Below are positions 1-6,420 of a stretch of DNA of 43,629 bases, piece by piece; within the stretch, counting starts at the first letter, position 1, and the number at the start of each line of letters is the position of its first letter. The stretch is from Acidimicrobiia bacterium (lineage in GTDB: Bacteria; Actinomycetota; Acidimicrobiia; Spongiisociales; UBA4744), in the NCBI GenBank assembly GCA_029863625.1, contig JAOTUY010000021.1:1-43629 (forward strand). Reading direction: 5' to 3'. The notes under the pieces are model-generated. The model did not search any database. It saw only the letters and a program-made list of their open reading frames with translations, and was not told the DNA's origin. The position numbers were made by a program, and so were the translations under genes.

Positions 1-234
1 CTGCGCCACCTCAACCGACTGTCTGACAAGGTTCGGGACGCTGCCCTCGCGGCCATCTTCGGGCCGATCGCCGAGAACCCCCAGCGGCTCGGGAAACCAC
101 TGGTCGGCGAACTCGAAGGCCTCCGCTCTACACGGCGCGGCGACTATCGGATCATCTACGAGATCTTCGAGGACGATCAGACGGTTCTGATCCACCGGGT
201 TCAGCAGCGCCGCGACGTCTACCGGCCGCGCTGA
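1..234 (+). CDS. RelE/ParE-family toxin, 5'-truncated by the window edge
   Basis: The reading frame is open from base 1 to a TGA at 232-234 and encodes the last 77 residues of a small basic protein. The arrangement is typical of RelE/ParE/YoeB-type toxins: an N-terminal helical stretch, then the strand and turn region with LRSTRRGDYRIIYEI, then a terminal strand ending in an RRDVYRP tail. RelE toxins of this kind usually cleave mRNA on the ribosome and are neutralised by a cognate antitoxin encoded just upstream. That antitoxin would lie outside the window. The start codon is not visible. ParE-like gyrase poisons share this fold, so the target cannot be told from sequence alone. A second, unrelated toxin-antitoxin pair follows directly. 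Confidence 0.8.
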   Translation: MRHLNRLSDKVRDAALAAIFGPIAENPQRLGKPLVGELEGLRSTRRGDYRIIYEIFEDDQTVLIHRVQQRRDVYRPR

Positions 235-330
235 CCAAGCCGCACTCATATGTGCCGGTCTGCGCTATTTCACGGTCGGAGTGTTCTGATCCGATATCGG
301 TTGGTCTGGGCGGCGAACGTCGACAAGAGG

Positions 331-360
331 GTATATCTTGAAGGTCCAATCGGATATACT
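331..360 (+). promoter_or_regulatory. vapBC promoter overlapping an inverted-repeat operator
   Basis: GTATATC at 331-337 and GATATAC at 353-359 are perfect inverted repeats, with centres 22 bp apart (about two helical turns). The right arm overlaps a good -10 hexamer, TATACT, at 355-360, which lies only six bases before the vapB ATG at 367. VapB-type antitoxins commonly bind such palindromes to autorepress. The short distance implies a leaderless or nearly leaderless mRNA. No convincing -35 box is visible. Confidence 0.6.
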
Positions 361-366
361 GTTTGC

Positions 367-585
367 ATGACCAAGCGACTCGTCGAAATCGATGATGAAC
401 TCCTCGCTCGTGCCCGCACTGTGGCCGGCACCGACACGATCCGGGCGACGGTCGAAACTGCGCTAAGGAGCCTGGTCGATCAGGACACCGCGTTGCGTCA
501 CGTGGCCCGCCTTCGCAAGCCCGGCGCGCTCGACATCGACGCCCTCAACGACGCGCGTCGCCCTCGCACGGGCACCCATGGCTGA
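367..585 (+). CDS. vapB: VapB-type antitoxin (type II toxin-antitoxin)
   Basis: This 72-residue protein has an N-terminal ribbon-helix-helix-like segment (TKRLVEIDDELLARAR, then helices to about residue 40). This is the DNA-binding and dimerisation region of VapB antitoxins. The C-terminal third is rich in Arg and Asp and would wrap around the toxin. The ATG at 367 is chosen because the RHH domain begins there. A longer in-frame start exists upstream, but the extra residues look non-coding and would run through the promoter. The gene overlaps the following PIN-domain toxin by eight bases (ATGGCTGA), a typical vapBC arrangement implying translational coupling. It probably represses its own operon through the inverted repeat at 331-359. 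Confidence 0.85.
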   Translation: MTKRLVEIDDELLARARTVAGTDTIRATVETALRSLVDQDTALRHVARLRKPGALDIDALNDARRPRTGTHG

Positions 586-994
586 AACCCATTACCTCGT
601 CGACACCTCGGTGCTGGGGCGGGCCCACCAAGACAAGGTTGGAACACGGCTGGAGGAGCTGGCCCGCAACGGGCAGATGTGGACGTGTCGGCTGATCGAT
701 CTCGAAGTCGTCTACGGGTCCCGGGCCCGGGATGTGGCTGACATCATCGAGGAACGTTGGGTCTTGCCGTCGGCTCCGATCGACGCGTCGGTGATGGACC
801 GAGCGGTTCAGATTGCCGGGGGGCTGGCTCGGACCGGGCAGCATCGTGGGGCGAAGCCGGTGGATCTGGTAATCGCCGCGGCAGCAGAAGCCGCCGGGCT
901 CTCGGTGCTTCACTACGACGCCGACTACGACCGCATCGCCGCCGTGACCAACCAGCCGACAGAGTGGATTGCCCCGGCCGGGACCCTCGACTGA
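578..994 (+). CDS. vapC: VapC-type PIN-domain ribonuclease toxin
   Basis: This 138-residue PIN-domain protein is the toxin of the pair. The expected acidic metal-binding residues are present: D9 in LVDTSV, E43 in DLEVVY, D96 in PVDLVIAAAA, and a cluster D114/D116/D118 in the YDADYDRIA segment. VapC toxins are Mg-dependent endoribonucleases that usually cut tRNA or rRNA loops when the antitoxin is degraded. Its ATG lies inside the end of vapB. The active-site set is complete, so the toxin should be functional. The actual RNA target cannot be predicted. The pair sits beside another toxin fragment and close to an integrase, consistent with an accessory island. Confidence 0.9.
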   Translation: MAETHYLVDTSVLGRAHQDKVGTRLEELARNGQMWTCRLIDLEVVYGSRARDVADIIEERWVLPSAPIDASVMDRAVQIAGGLARTGQHRGAKPVDLVIAAAAEAAGLSVLHYDADYDRIAAVTNQPTEWIAPAGTLD

Positions 995-1093
995 GTCTCG
1001 CAGCCGGCCTCCTCGCCGCCCGCGAAGTGCCGATCTCGGATGGCGCGGCGGTCATCGAGTGGATGCTTGTTCTCGCTCGATATCGGGCGATCT

Positions 1094-1112
1094 GAGCGGT
1101 GGTCCGCCGCTC
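1094..1112. terminator. Inverted repeat between convergent vapC and MDR genes
   Basis: GAGCGG at 1094-1099 and CCGCTC at 1107-1112 form a 6-bp stem with a 7-nt loop, placed between two convergent genes and touching the stop codon of the minus-strand gene. There is no clear U-tract, so it is only a possible bidirectional terminator. The rest of 995-1093 shows no gene I can support. Confidence 0.3.
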
Positions 1113-2082
1113 ACACGGTGATGACGACTTTACCTCGAGCGTGTCCCTCACCAACGTGGCCCATCGCCTCAGCGGTCTCGCTCAGCAGGTAGGTCCTATC
1201 GATGACCGGGGTGACCTTGCCGGCTTCGATCAGCTCTTTGAGATCGAGCAGGTCTCTCTTCCTCACTGGTGCATAAAAGGGGCGCCCCTGTCTGCGCACG
1301 AACGGCGACAGCACCAGCGCAGCGGCCATGCGACCCAACGGTCCGATCCAACGACCGCCCGAGGTTCCATTGTTGGGGAGGAGAATCCCCTCGGGGATGA
1401 TTGCCCGTCTGCACTCCGCCAGCGAATGGTTGGCCACATTGTCGAGGATGACGTCATAACGCTCACCACCTTTGGTGAAGTCCTCCCGGGTGTAGTCGAT
1501 GACATGATCAGCGCCGATCGATCGGACCATCTCCACGTTCCGTGTACTGCACACACCGGTCACTTCGGCCCCTAGCGCCTTGGCGATCTGTACGGCATAG
1601 CTGCCGACGCCCCCCGAAGCCCCGTTTACCAACACATGCTGCCCCGGCTGTACTTTCGCCGCATCACGCAGGCCCCGAAGGGCGGTGACTCCGGAGACGG
1701 CCACGACCGCTGCCTGTTCCAACGTGAGATTGGCCGGCTTCAGAGCCACCTTGTCCTCAGAGACGGACACGTACTCGGCACAACTGCCATGAGCGGCATC
1801 GCCGAAGACCTCATCGCCCGGCTTGAACTCCTTGGCGTCCTTGCCAACCGCCTCGACCGTCCCGGCGAAGTCGAATCCGGGAACTCGTTTTCGTGGCCCG
1901 CGTAACCCAGCCCCTAGGCGGAAGAGCAACGGTCGGCCGGTCATCAGCAACCAGTCACCAGCATGAACGCCAGCCGCGTGGACCCGTACCAGCACCCCAT
2001 CGTCATCGACGACCGGCTTTTCGATTTCTTGAAGCTTCAGAACCTCATGTGAGCCGTACTCGTCTTGGACGATCCCCTTCAT
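1111..2082 (-). CDS. Zinc-independent MDR-family oxidoreductase (quinone oxidoreductase-like)
   Basis: The 323-residue protein belongs to the medium-chain dehydrogenase/reductase superfamily. It has an N-terminal GroES-like domain (about 1-125) with PGFDFAGTVEAVG instead of the zinc-type GHE motif. A Rossmann domain follows with NAD(P)-binding GASGGVGS at 154-161 and GADHVIDYT further on. These features match NAD(P)H:quinone reductase or enoyl-reductase-like members that lack catalytic zinc. They transfer hydride to quinones or activated double bonds; the substrate is unknown. The ATG at 2082 is chosen because it is preceded by AGGAGA at good spacing and starts the domain exactly. A further 15 codons upstream are open but run through a palindromic operator. 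It stands alone between the toxin-antitoxin genes and the integrase. Confidence 0.85.
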   Translation of the reverse strand: MKGIVQDEYGSHEVLKLQEIEKPVVDDDGVLVRVHAAGVHAGDWLLMTGRPLLFRLGAGLRGPRKRVPGFDFAGTVEAVGKDAKEFKPGDEVFGDAAHGSCAEYVSVSEDKVALKPANLTLEQAAVVAVSGVTALRGLRDAAKVQPGQHVLVNGASGGVGSYAVQIAKALGAEVTGVCSTRNVEMVRSIGADHVIDYTREDFTKGGERYDVILDNVANHSLAECRRAIIPEGILLPNNGTSGGRWIGPLGRMAAALVLSPFVRRQGRPFYAPVRKRDLLDLKELIEAGKVTPVIDRTYLLSETAEAMGHVGEGHARGKVVITV

Positions 2083-2096
2083 CGCTTTCTCCTGAG

Positions 2097-2116
2097 CTGT
2101 TGGGTAGTCCCAACAG
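2097..2116 (-). promoter_or_regulatory. 20-bp palindromic operator upstream of the MDR gene
   Basis: CTGTTGGG at 2097-2104 and CCCAACAG at 2109-2116 form a perfect 8+4+8 palindrome, starting 15 bases before the ATG at 2082 and just upstream of its Shine-Dalgarno. Its position and perfection suggest a repressor site for a TetR-, MarR- or HxlR-like regulator. No such regulator gene is in the window. Confidence 0.55.
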
Positions 2117-2341
2117 TATGTGGCCAATCTCTTCCACGTTAGGGCCGAACGACTCCGGATCGCTCAAATCGGGGCCGCCACGCCAGCGCATAACGTCGCG
2201 CCGGATCAATCAAGAACCCCGTGCATAACCCGCTCGGGAACCGGCAATCCCGGACGCATTGGCATTATGTGGAGCGCCACGCTCAGTGACGATACCCTCT
2301 TTGACCCCGAACCTGTCACTCCGAATCTGTACGATCCGATC

Positions 2342-3436
2342 ATGGGTTACGTCGAACGACGCCCGGACCGTCCCCGGCCGTGGCGGGTGCGCTACCGAGA
2401 CCCGGCGGGCCGTGAGCGCTCGAGGAGCTTCGTTCGGAGAACCGACGCCGATCGCTTCCTGCACAGCGTCGAGACGGACATGGTGCGCGGGGACTGGACC
2501 GACCCGCGCCTCGGGCGGCTCACGTTTGGGGACTGGAGCACGAGCGTCGAAGCAGGGCGAGTCAATGTGGCTACTTCAACCCGAGACAATTACCGGTCCG
2601 TCCTCCGCAACCTGGTGCTGCCCACCTTCGGATCGGTTCCGGTCGGCGCCATTGAACCGGGAGCCATCCGGGAGTGGATCGCCGATCTTGTCGCCGACGG
2701 CTACTCCCCTTCCACAATTCGCCGGGCCTACACCTTGCTGCGAGAAGCCCTCGAACTAGCCGTTGGCGATCAGATGATCCCGCGCTCCCCCTGTCGGAAC
2801 ATCGCCCTCCCCAAGGCGGACCGCACCGAGATGCGATTCCTGACCATCAACGAGGTCGAAGCCCTCGCTGATGCCATCCGGCCCCGCTACCGCGCCTTCG
2901 TCCTGACCGGCGCCTACACGGGCCTGCGCCCCGGCGAGTTGGCCGCCCTCCGCATCGACCGGCTCGATATCCTCCGCCGTCAACTCCGGGTCGAGGAGCC
3001 GATCAAGACACCGGCTGCCCGCCGCACCGTGAGCTTCCCGCCGTTCTTGGCCGAGGTGCTGGCCGCCCACGTCTCGGCCTACCCGGGCAAGGACGGCTAC
3101 GTGTTCACGGCACCCGAAGGAGGCCGGCTCGGGCCCAGCCTATTCCGGCGGCGGATGTGGTATCCGGCGGTTCGAGCCTCAGTGGGCGAACCGATGCGGC
3201 CCCACGACCTGCGCCACACCCAAGTGGCGTTGCTCATCGCCGCCGGAGAGGAGCCCTATGTCATCTCGAAACGGCTCGGCCATGCCTCGATCCGTACCAC
3301 CTACGACATCTACGGACACCTCTTCGAGGGACGCGACAGAGAAGCTGCCGACGCCCTTGAGACGGCCCGGACCGAAGCTGTTGCGGCCCAGGTGCGGCCC
3401 AAGGGCGGCCCCGCCATCACCCAGCTTCATCCCTGA
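2342..3436 (+). CDS. Tyrosine site-specific recombinase (phage-type integrase)
   Basis: The protein has 364 residues from this start. An N-terminal arm/AP2-like segment (about 1-60) has the WRVRYRDPAGRER pattern. A SAM-like core-binding domain spans about 60-155. The catalytic domain keeps the full set: R196 in TGLRPGEL, K222 in PIKTPAAR, H288 and R291 in HDLRHT, H314 in RLGHASI and the nucleophile Y324 in YDIYGH. It should catalyse integration and excision of a mobile element. The start is uncertain: the ATG at 2342 begins the usual N-terminal motif, but another in-frame ATG lies at 2267, and neither has a strong Shine-Dalgarno. The gene reads toward, and ends 37 bases from, the 3' end of tRNA-Ala, the classic position beside an attachment site. 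Confidence 0.93.
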   Translation: MGYVERRPDRPRPWRVRYRDPAGRERSRSFVRRTDADRFLHSVETDMVRGDWTDPRLGRLTFGDWSTSVEAGRVNVATSTRDNYRSVLRNLVLPTFGSVPVGAIEPGAIREWIADLVADGYSPSTIRRAYTLLREALELAVGDQMIPRSPCRNIALPKADRTEMRFLTINEVEALADAIRPRYRAFVLTGAYTGLRPGELAALRIDRLDILRRQLRVEEPIKTPAARRTVSFPPFLAEVLAAHVSAYPGKDGYVFTAPEGGRLGPSLFRRRMWYPAVRASVGEPMRPHDLRHTQVALLIAAGEEPYVISKRLGHASIRTTYDIYGHLFEGRDREAADALETARTEAVAAQVRPKGGPAITQLHP

Positions 3437-3442
3437 GTAGGC

Positions 3443-3466
3443 GAAAACCCCTGTATTTACAGGGGT
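3443..3466 (-). terminator. Rho-independent terminator of tRNA-Ala
   Basis: ACCCCTGTA (3447-3455) and TACAGGGGT (3458-3466) are perfect 9-nt inverted repeats. On the minus strand the stem is followed by TTTT, giving a compact terminator just downstream of the tRNA-Ala 3' end. It may also stop plus-strand integrase transcription. Confidence 0.7.
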
Positions 3467-3473
3467 CTTCGGA

Positions 3474-3550
3474 TGGTGGAGCTGAGGGGATTTGAACCCC
3501 TGACCCCTTGCATGCCATGCAAGTGCTCTGCCGAGCTGAGCTACAGCCCC
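3474..3550 (-). tRNA. tRNA-Ala (anticodon GGC)
   Basis: A complete cloverleaf reads on the minus strand. The acceptor stem is GGGGCTG/CAGCTCC with one G-U pair. The anticodon stem CTTGC/GCAAG closes the loop ATGGCAT, giving anticodon GGC with the A32-U38 pair typical of alanine tRNAs. The T arm contains TTCAAAT, and CCA is encoded. Its 3' end faces the integrase gene, so it is the likely attB site of an integrated element. Confidence 0.95.
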
Positions 3551-3579
3551 AAGATTGCGGTGCGTGATTGTACCAGCCG

Positions 3580-3912
3580 TCAGGCCTCGGAGGCCAACGT
3601 CTCCCACGTCAGCCGGGGGGCATCCCCCCACAGCCGCTCAAGACCGTAGAAGTCGCGGGTCTCCGGTTGAAAGATGTGGATCACCACCTCGCCGTAGTCG
3701 AGGAGGACCCACTTCCCTTCCTGCTTCCCTTCGACGCGCAGCGGCCGGCGGTCTGCAGATTTCAGCTTCAACTCGACATCCTCGGCAAGCGATTGCACAT
3801 GCGGTCGGGAGGTGCCCGAAGCGATGATGAACACATCGGTGATCCAGAGCAGTTCTGAGACATCGAGAAGGACGATATCCATGCCCTTTTTCTCGCCTAT
3901 CACTCTGGCCAT
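3580..3912 (-). CDS. rsfS: Ribosomal silencing factor RsfS (Iojap family)
   Basis: This is the conserved RsfS core: DIVLLDVSELLWITDVFII, ASGTSRPHVQSLAEDVE, then WVLLDYGEVVIHIF and YGLERLWGDAP. RsfS binds protein L14 on the 50S subunit and blocks subunit joining during starvation. From the first ATG (3912) the protein has 110 residues, but the family usually has about 20 residues before the DIV strand and this start leaves only 11. The frame stays open upstream to a TGA at 3958-3960, encoding a plausible helix (NTETQNLVDEMARVIGEKKG). A perfect AGGAGG lies at 3962-3967, overlapping the stop of the upstream gene. No ATG, GTG or TTG exists in this frame behind it, so translation may start at AUC (3951) or CUU (3954). 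The true 5' end is therefore uncertain, but the identity is not. Confidence 0.92.
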   Translation of the reverse strand: MARVIGEKKGMDIVLLDVSELLWITDVFIIASGTSRPHVQSLAEDVELKLKSADRRPLRVEGKQEGKWVLLDYGEVVIHIFQPETRDFYGLERLWGDAPRLTWETLASEA

Positions 3913-3965
3913 TTCGTCGACGAGGTTCTGTGTTTCTGTATTGAGAGCGATAAGCGCTCAACCTC

Positions 3966-5225
3966 CTACGCTGGGATGTCGCGGCCGACAATAATAGTGA
4001 GATCCACGATTCCTGAGGGCTGGCGGAGTTCGAGCAGCACCTCTCCGGTGCCGAGAATACCTTGTACGTCGATGGCATCTTTTTGGTGCTCCCGGCCCTG
4101 AGCGATCACCTGCGTTTCGGTGTAGTTATCCCGATCCGCATTGTCGGTCTTGATGATCCGGTACCCTTTTTCGACGAGCAACGCAGCGATCGGACCGGTC
4201 GTACCGATCCTTCCGTTCCCGTTTAACACCTCCACCCGGGGCCGGGGCTCCTCACGGATAACAAGGTAGGGGAACCGCTCGGAGACGAATGCGGCAACAG
4301 CGCTGCTCGGCAACTGATAACGCTCGGTGCTACCCCCGGCCGCCTCGATCCTTCGCACCGGCACCGCCGTTACGACGAGTTCCGAGTCCCCGGCGGCTGC
4401 CAGAATCGCCTGGAGGGCCGTCTCTGGCTCAACCGCTGCTCCGAGGGTTAGACGCTCAGCCATCGCCGGGTCCCCGTCGACCGCCCGCAGGGCCGCTCGC
4501 CAAACGGATCCCTGCCGGTCCAGCCATTCGAGCTGATCACTATCACCCTGATTGGTCAGCAATGCTGCCAGCATGTCTGGATCGCGCTCGGCCGACCCTT
4601 CTGCCGCGACCACTGTGAAACCATCCGACTCGGGAAAAAGAAGCGGGTTGGCCAAATCAACGGTGAGAGGCTTGCCAACCGCGGCGGCAAAGTCTGCACT
4701 TTCGAGATGCACTACGGCATCGACCCTCACCCCAAGGAGGTTGATGACCGTGGTCCTGGCCAGCAGAGGCCCATTGAACCGGACGGCGTCGGCGATTTCA
4801 CTCTCACCAAAGCCGGGCAAGATGGCGAGCAACGATGGCGGGAATAGCACGACTTCCGACCCATCGGTCGGATGTGCCACCAAGAGCGCAATCGAATCGG
4901 CACGACCACCCGCATCAGTGATGACGATCAAGGCAGACGCACCCCGCGCCGACGGCAGCCCGACACCCGTTTCCGACACTTCTGGTTCCCTGAGGGTTAA
5001 GAAGGTCAGCACGACCGATGTGCCGATAATCAGCGCGGCTCCAAGCACCGCGAGGGCAATGCGCCGGCGGGCTCGGGCTGCCGTTGACTTCCGAGCCGAA
5101 CGATTGAGTTCGCGAGCTGATTGAGGTACCTCGTCCATCACCCCCGAGCGACGGCGCCGTCCCCCGCCTGACCGAACGGCCAGCCCTTTCCGACGTTGTG
5201 TTTTCTTGTGGCGCGGATCAGCCAT
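3966..5225 (-). CDS. Membrane-anchored LCP-like protein with C-terminal LytR_C domain
   Basis: The 419-residue protein has a basic cytoplasmic N-terminus (RRRR near 23-26) and one membrane helix at about 56-77. A poorly conserved LytR-CpsA-Psr-like region follows (DSIALLVAHPTDGSEVVLFP). The clear C-terminal LytR_C domain (about 330-416) begins VEVLNGNG. LCP enzymes attach polymers such as teichoic acid or arabinogalactan to peptidoglycan. Here the usual PRD-type arginine region reads FPPSLLA, so the catalytic Arg appears lost and the protein may be structural or regulatory. The ATG at 5225 overlaps the nadD stop (ATGGCTGA), and the gene end carries the rsfS Shine-Dalgarno. Order nadD-LCP-rsfS is common in actinobacteria. 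Confidence 0.75.
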   Translation of the reverse strand: MADPRHKKTQRRKGLAVRSGGGRRRRSGVMDEVPQSARELNRSARKSTAARARRRIALAVLGAALIIGTSVVLTFLTLREPEVSETGVGLPSARGASALIVITDAGGRADSIALLVAHPTDGSEVVLFPPSLLAILPGFGESEIADAVRFNGPLLARTTVINLLGVRVDAVVHLESADFAAAVGKPLTVDLANPLLFPESDGFTVVAAEGSAERDPDMLAALLTNQGDSDQLEWLDRQGSVWRAALRAVDGDPAMAERLTLGAAVEPETALQAILAAAGDSELVVTAVPVRRIEAAGGSTERYQLPSSAVAAFVSERFPYLVIREEPRPRVEVLNGNGRIGTTGPIAALLVEKGYRIIKTDNADRDNYTETQVIAQGREHQKDAIDVQGILGTGEVLLELRQPSGIVDLTIIVGRDIPA

Positions 5226-5787
5226 AGACGTTGTGGTCCTCGAGGTAGTCCCAAACCGAATCCGCAACCATGAAGCGAATGGTTTTTCCTGCTTCCGCCC
5301 GCCGACGAATGGTCGTGCCAGACAGAAGCAACAACGGCATGTCGAGCCAGGTGAAGGGAACCGGGATGACGGCATCGACCTCAGCGCGGTCGACGCCCGG
5401 CCGAGGTGCCACAGCCAATTGGGCTCGCGAAACGACGTACTCCCAGCGTTGCCAGGTCTGAATTCCCCTGGCCGCGTCGGCTCCCAGGATCAGGATGAGT
5501 TCATCTTGCGGGTCGAAGTCGGCGAGGGTGTCGGCCGTGAAGGTCCAGCCGTCTCGACGGACTTCGCGTTGATCCGCCTCGAAATAGGGAATATTCTCAA
5601 CCGCCCTACAGATCATCTGCCAGCGATGCTCGGCATCGCTGACACGACGGTCTGCTTTCTGCCAGGGAGCACCGGCCGGCAAGAAGGTGACAACGTCGAG
5701 GTCGAGGTCGCGATAAGCCACCTCACCAGCAATGAGGTGAGCGACGTGAGGTGGGTCGAAAGTTCCGCCGAGAATGCCCCTTCGCAC
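5218..5787 (-). CDS. nadD: Nicotinate-nucleotide adenylyltransferase NadD
   Basis: This 189-residue nucleotidyltransferase makes deamido-NAD from nicotinate mononucleotide and ATP, the penultimate step of NAD synthesis. The signature GGTFDPPHVAH is at residues 7-17. ILGADAA lies mid-protein, and the C-terminal LLSGTTIRRRAEAG matches the ISSTxIR motif. Length is normal. It starts with GTG at 5787 without a Shine-Dalgarno, but TATTCT lies six bases upstream, so the mRNA is probably leaderless. The 3' end overlaps the LCP gene by eight bases. Confidence 0.95.
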   Translation of the reverse strand: MRRGILGGTFDPPHVAHLIAGEVAYRDLDLDVVTFLPAGAPWQKADRRVSDAEHRWQMICRAVENIPYFEADQREVRRDGWTFTADTLADFDPQDELILILGADAARGIQTWQRWEYVVSRAQLAVAPRPGVDRAEVDAVIPVPFTWLDMPLLLLSGTTIRRRAEAGKTIRFMVADSVWDYLEDHNVYG

Positions 5788-5799
5788 GCCGCCAGAATA
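5788..5799 (-). promoter_or_regulatory. Putative leaderless promoter of nadD
   Basis: Reading the minus strand, TATTCT (5799-5794) is followed by GGCGGC and then the GTG start. A -10 box six bases before a start codon predicts transcription starting at or next to the initiation codon. It lies in the short gap after the M23 gene. Confidence 0.5.
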
Positions 5800-5805
5800 G
5801 GCACG

Positions 5806-6300
5806 TCAACGGGAGTCACGAACTGGAACGAGGCGCAAACCCCTCCACGGCCTGGTAATGCGACAGCCGACGATCTGCAGCGGGTCGACATAGGTCGTTC
5901 CTACCCGCACCGAGAAGTGCAGCGCCGGGGAGCCGTGGCTGGACCCGCTCGTTCCGAGGATGGTTGATTCGACGACGCGGTCTCCCCGCTCAACCGCCAC
6001 GGCCGACAGATACGAATAGCTAGTCCGTAAACCCCCGCCGTGATCGACCGTCACGGTCACATTGCCGGCAACGGTTCCGGCAAAGGAGACGGCCCCCGGG
6101 CCGGCAGCCTGAATGTCGGTGCCCGCCGGGACACCCAAATCGATTCCCCAGTGTCCCGAATAGCGGCCGGTCGGCGCAAAGCCGCGCTCTACCGATCCGT
6201 CGACCGGTCGGGCCAAGCCAACACACGGCTCGATAGCAGCGCCGGTCGGTTCCGCGAACAGCGCGACAGCGACCACCGAGACGGCCAGAATCCGAAGCAA
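5806..6300 (-). CDS. Secreted M23-family (LytM-like) protein with altered active site
   Basis: The 164-residue protein has a signal peptide (MLRILAVSVVAVALFAEPTGA) followed by a LytM/M23 fold. H50 and D54 in GHWGIDLG are the usual zinc ligands and H87 in VDHGGG is kept. In the HxH motif the first histidine is alanine (A126 in SPALHF) while the zinc ligand H128 remains. M23 enzymes cut peptidoglycan cross-bridges. Loss of the catalytic-base histidine suggests reduced or no hydrolase activity, perhaps a binding or activator role as in EnvC-like proteins. As I recall, similar ALHF/ALHW variants occur in other actinobacteria. The start is TTG at 6300 behind a strong GGAGGTGA. Confidence 0.8.
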   Translation of the reverse strand: MLRILAVSVVAVALFAEPTGAAIEPCVGLARPVDGSVERGFAPTGRYSGHWGIDLGVPAGTDIQAAGPGAVSFAGTVAGNVTVTVDHGGGLRTSYSYLSAVAVERGDRVVESTILGTSGSSHGSPALHFSVRVGTTYVDPLQIVGCRITRPWRGLRLVPVRDSR

Positions 6301-6420
6301 TGGTCACCTCCAACCGTCTGCCAAGATCCCGCTCGCGGACCGTACTGCAGCGGTGCCGAGAAGGGAAGGGGGCCGTTCGCACCGCTCCCAGGCACACCTG
6401 GCGTGTACCTTGAAGAACCC

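Noticed and set aside
250..366. Longer in-frame start for vapB at 250
   Set aside because: It would translate through the operator and -10 box and adds a sequence unlike any antitoxin N-terminus.
2120..2266. N-terminal extension of the integrase up to 2120
   Set aside because: The extra residues do not resemble an integrase arm domain and overlap the region just upstream of the divergent MDR gene.
3440..3480. attL/attR pair inside the window for the integrase
   Set aside because: I looked for a second copy of the tRNA-Ala 3' segment in 1-3440 and found none. Only the tRNA-side boundary can be proposed.
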